Shown here: positions 55,241 through 64,000 of the stretch, piece after piece | Numbering within the stretch: the stretch's first letter is position 1 | Layout of the letters: every line of letters begins with the position of its first letter | NCBI GenBank assembly: GCA_963922205.1 | Contig: CAWUHX010000017.1 | Span: forward strand, 620,001-684,000 | Source: Romanomermis culicivorax | Taxonomy: Eukaryota; Nematoda; Enoplea; Mermithida; Mermithidae | Length of the DNA stretch: 64,000 nucleotides | Direction: 5' to 3' | Program-made: the position numbers and the translations under genes | Notes under the pieces: generated by a model | The model's input: the letters and a program-made list of their open reading frames with translations, nothing else | The model's database searches: none | What the model was told of the DNA's origin: nothing

Positions 55241-56235
55241 GCGCGGAATGGAAACTTTTTTCATGTTTTTAATGGTGGTGCGGAAATTTTTCTGGTCGAT
55301 TTCCGCAAGGTGCGGAACGGTTGGTGCGTAAAAACCCTGGTGTATTGTAATATGTACAAATATGCTTCTAATCAAATATAATGTTGGTCAAAATCTTTTC
55401 TTCGCGATGGTAGAAAGTCTTACTAGGTGAAATCTAATTTTTTAATAGCATTTCTGAATTTTGGTTGCCTGTTTTCAGCTTCAAATTGCTTTAATTATGG
55501 AAAATAGTTGATTCCTTGATTTTTTATTTTCTGCTGGTTGAAAATAGCGCATTGTCCAGTCTGTCCAAACTCACTACGCTTATCAACAAAATTTGAGTTA
55601 GTCCCGGTATAAACTTGAAAAATGCAAAAATCATGTCAAAAAGCACGTTGCTTATACTTTGTACCCAAAACAGGAACTTTGGTAATCTCGAAAATATTAA
55701 CTACGACTTGATTTTTATTGAATTTTCTCTAATCTGAATTAATTAGTACGATTATTGCTGATTCGTCCGAATTAATAGAGTAATTTTGACCTTAGAGCTT
55801 GTTGAGTGATTTTAATCAAAAGAATTGATGTATTAGCTAGTAATCTCAACAAGTTTTGAGTATGTGACCAATTCGCTATTTTTATTAGCACGAGGTCTTT
55901 AGTTAAATGGCCGCAGTGGACAAAAAAATTTTATCCAATGGCTAAAATTTGTAAAGCACGTAAAAGTACTCAAATTTTTTTAGTCAATTGCCCAAAACGT
56001 CAAAAAAAATTTTAGCCAATCCAAATTTTTTTAGCTAAAATAGTTCATTTGGCCCAGAAAACACTGGACCAATTATTTTAGCAGAAAATCGCGGAAAACA
56101 TCAGTCCGGTGTTTAAGTCTGAGCATCATTATAGATTGGAAAATCAAATCTTGAATACTCGTTTTTCAATATCGAAACACGGAAATTATTTATGACGCTT
56201 CGGGCGGTAGGGCCGATTACAGTCCATAATTCTTC
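55241..56235. other. Gene-free stretch
   Basis: A GGTGCGGAA-rich patch at 55240-55330 may be another decayed element. The rest is AT-rich without a gene or repeat that I recognise. Confidence 0.45.
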
Positions 56236-56434
56236 CAAGTGCGGATTTAGGGGGAGGGGCGGGGGCCGGCCGCCCCCCCCCCGAAGCTTTCCAAATACGA
56301 TTTTTTTCTGTATACCTACCTATATAGGCAAAGTTGAAAAATTTTCGAAAATTTTTTCAATTTTATAAAAAAAAAACTTATTTTTGAGCATGGCCCCCCC
56401 CCCCCCCCGAAAAAAATTTCTTGGTCCGCCACTG
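56236..56434. mobile_element. 199-bp hAT-like MITE (CAGTGGCGGA ends)
   Basis: Ends CAAGTGCGGATTTAGG and TTGGTCCGCCACTG. An exact 8-bp duplication AATTCTTC lies at 56228-56235 and 56435-56442. GGGCCGGCCGCCCC palindrome inside. Confidence 0.9.
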
Positions 56435-56772
56435 AATTCTTCTTTCCTTTTTTTCTCTCGCATGAAATTTTGCGAACTCTGTGAACACAATCTTTTCATT
56501 GAGGACGATGAAGACATGACTCCAAACTAAAAATGAAAATTAAGACGTCATTCAGCATATATATCTGTATTTAGAGGGGTTGGGCGCATACCTGAGCAAA
56601 GGAGATTTTACACGTACCAGACTCAAATTTTTTCTCGACGCCATTGAGGATTTTGGGAAAATTGATTACACACACGAATTTCGGGCTCACTCCAAACCTC
56701 TTTTGTCAAAAGATGAAAAGAGCCGTGCGAAAAACAGTGGTCTAGTGCCTGGTCTAACTACCGTAGTAGTAG

Positions 56773-62130
<5,358 letters not shown>

Positions 62131-62760
62131 GTGAGTCAGCTAGTACATAATGTTGAATACAACTTTATCTGACAGTGCAACTTTTTGAAATTATTATTCG
62201 TCATAATGAAAACGCGAAGTTCTCCGAACTTTCCACATACACGTGTGCTCTGATTATAGTTGACTAATTATTCTTCATTTCTTTGTGCACTGAAGCTTTT
62301 TGTGTGGTCGGTCAATTAAAAGACAAGAATTATAAAATTGAAGGGGACGGAAAACTATTTCGTACTCCGTACCCAGGTATTTTAGAGCACGGGTTCGCTT
62401 GTTCGCAAGCCACAAAAAATTCATATCTTTATATACATATTTGTTTCCGTTTCAAGTTGAAATCAAGTAAAAAATGTACAAATGATCGCGAAACTCATCA
62501 AATTTATATAGGTGTTTTCCGAACATCAATTATTCAGCCAGGCCACTATGAGTTAAGTGAACTTGACGACTGCAGATGCGACCGAAAAAGCATAAATTGA
62601 GATCAGATTAGTAATTCAGTGCGCCGCAAAATTCTGTCGTGTCCACATCTCAAAAATGCCGGAAAACACGCTTGTAGATTCCGGCTGCAAAAGCGCACAA
62701 AATGCCTACTATTTCTCTATCAAAGTTTTCTGTTCAGTGTGCATATTCAAACTGTTTATA
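62131..62760 (+). other. Start of HSP110 intron 7
   Basis: Follows the donor GTGAGT after ..SRGCALQ. A frame open at 62283-62600 (GQLKDKNYKIEGDGKLF, later QPGHYELSELDD) is protein-like but does not resemble the HSP110 region expected next. It lacks an acceptor in the right phase that I can see, so I treat it as unexplained intronic sequence. Confidence 0.4.
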
Positions 62761-63961
62761 CAGGGTGAGCCAAAAAAAGGCGATCGGTGCTGACTTCCAT
62801 AACTTTTGAACGGATAAAGCTTTCTTAATGTGAATTGTTGCATTTGAATGCCCTGTTTATCTTTGCTAAAAAGAATGAGTTTGGTGCTCCTAGCATTTAT
62901 GGTTACTGTACAAACAATAATTTAGTATAAGGGATCATTTTCCAAAAAGTAAAAATTGTGAAATCAAAGTAAATGTTGTCCTATTGTGGGAAAGGTTGTG
63001 TAAAGCTTTTAACACACAATAATACTCCAAAAGTCACCCAGATTTGTAAGTTACACGTAATTTAAAATGATTCACTTCTTGTTTCAATGTGGGGCGAAAT
63101 TCCGTCATAATCAAAAGCTTTTGTTTTGAAACTGGAAAAAACAAAATCAGAACAAAATCAATTCTGTCATTGACCATATCGAAAAACGATTAAAATCATA
63201 CATGTAACGGAACCCCGAGGTTTGGGGGGGGGGGGGTTGGGGGACTTGGTGCCGGGGGTCAGTAATTCCTAAATTTTTGGAGGAAGGGGTCTCTCGAGGA
63301 AAAAAATTTCGATTTTTTCACGAAAAAAGTTAAAAAAAATAGTAATTTTCCCCTAAAAAACAGAAAAAAATGTACCCATGGCGCGAATCGTCAAGAAAAT
63401 TCACATTTTTGACCATTCTTCGTTCAAAAGTTGACATTTTCAATCAAAAAATTGACATTTTTCAGTATTTTTCCAACCTGAAGTATGGGAGTCCCTTCGG
63501 CTACCATATGGCCAGCCATTGGATTGGAAAATCCTGGGGGGCGGTCGCCCAATGGCTAGCCATATGGTCGACGATTACTGGGGGGGGGGGGGGTTCCCAT
63601 TGCACTTCCCCCAATTACATGTATGATTAAAATTATTGGTGAAACGGAAAGTAGGACACACTAAGACTGCTCTCTTGTAGTTTCCAGCTGTAAGCTGTTA
63701 TGTAGTTCTCGTGATTGGATCTCTTGCGCTATTCTGTTGTAAAACATGTTGATTTTGTCAATCTTTCAAAATTTATTTGCAAAAAAGCCGACGTTTTGTA
63801 TTTTTGATTTTAGTCGGTCAATATCCGAAAAATATGGCTGAAACTTTGCAGTTTTTATGTCAGATGTTTTATATATCGACGACAGAAAACCGCATTAAAA
63901 AGCTTCCCCCGTTTGAAAACTATGAAAGTCAGTACCCGTCGCCTTTTTTTGGCTCACCCTT
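62761..63961. mobile_element. 1.2-kb Tc1/mariner-like non-autonomous element
   Basis: Ends CAGGGTGAGCCAAAAAAAGG and CCTTTTTTTGGCTCACCCTT are inverted repeats flanked by TA (62759-62760 and 63962-63963). No transposase. Carries a G-run hAT-like element at 63197-63625. Confidence 0.85.
63197..63625. mobile_element. G-run hAT-like element, copy 10 (long form)
   Basis: Ends CATACATGTAACGG and AATTACATGTATG. An exact 8-bp duplication ATTAAAAT lies at 63189-63196 and 63626-63633. At 429 bp it is twice the length of the others, has CATGTAA in place of CCTGTAA, and contains the CCAATGGCTAGCCATA word also found at 51345. Confidence 0.9.
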
Positions 63962-64000
63962 TATAAATCGGTATTTATTAAAGCCCTTGTTATTTTGGGG

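Noticed and set aside
62283..62600. HSP110 exon 8
   Set aside because: The residues do not resemble the segment that follows ..SRGCALQ in the family and no acceptor fits the required phase.

Overview
This is AT-rich nuclear DNA of an animal, most likely an invertebrate. The evidence is a spliced HSP110-family gene with GT..AG introns, a second spliced gene resembling the TMEM272 family, and a very high load of DNA transposons and their short derivatives. There are no bacterial operons, no CRISPR array, no rRNA and no convincing intact tRNA. The species cannot be named from the sequence. Host coding sequence is only a few percent of the window.

Layout. 1-2.6 kb: AT-rich, no gene. 2.6-10.8 kb: a higher-GC, decayed retroelement-like block. 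It has a long leader with two degenerate tandem arrays, a broken Gag with a CCHC zinc knuckle, a stretch of unrecognised coding-like sequence, and a broken signal-peptide-bearing envelope-type glycoprotein. No protease/RT/RNase H/integrase is seen. 11.1-16.1 kb: a DNA element with about 1.1-kb terminal inverted repeats around a decayed minus-strand gene (C2H2 finger plus a conserved-looking C-terminal tail). 17.5-22.1 kb: a 99-bp tandem array split by a fold-back element, a second fold-back element built of short repeats, and a hairpin MITE. 22.5-24.7 kb, minus strand: a four-exon reconstruction of a TMEM272-like membrane protein. 25-30 kb: MITEs and candidate minus-strand exons of at least one unrecognised gene (28.9-29.5 kb). 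32-55 kb: a transposon graveyard. It holds a family of about 200-bp elements with long G/C runs and 8-bp target duplications, several other hAT-type families (two with recognisable transposase remains), a 6.9-kb element with about 0.9-kb inverted arms, a tRNA-derived SINE, and a dispersed repeat carrying GC-rich hairpins. 56.8-64 kb, plus strand: the first seven coding exons of an HSP110/HSPA4-type chaperone, whose introns are full of MITEs; the gene runs off the right edge.

The strongest structural results are the target-site duplications. At least ten insertions have exact or near-exact 8-bp duplications readable directly. Three insertion sites can be compared with an empty paralogous site inside the window. 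Three nests can be dated relative to each other (47.07-49.07, 50.05-50.42 and 52.92-54.98 kb). The most interesting candidates for new biology are the long-TIR element with its C2H2/tail protein, the G-run hAT-like family, the recurrent GCGAAGC-core hairpins, and the Gag-plus-glycoprotein fossil without pol.
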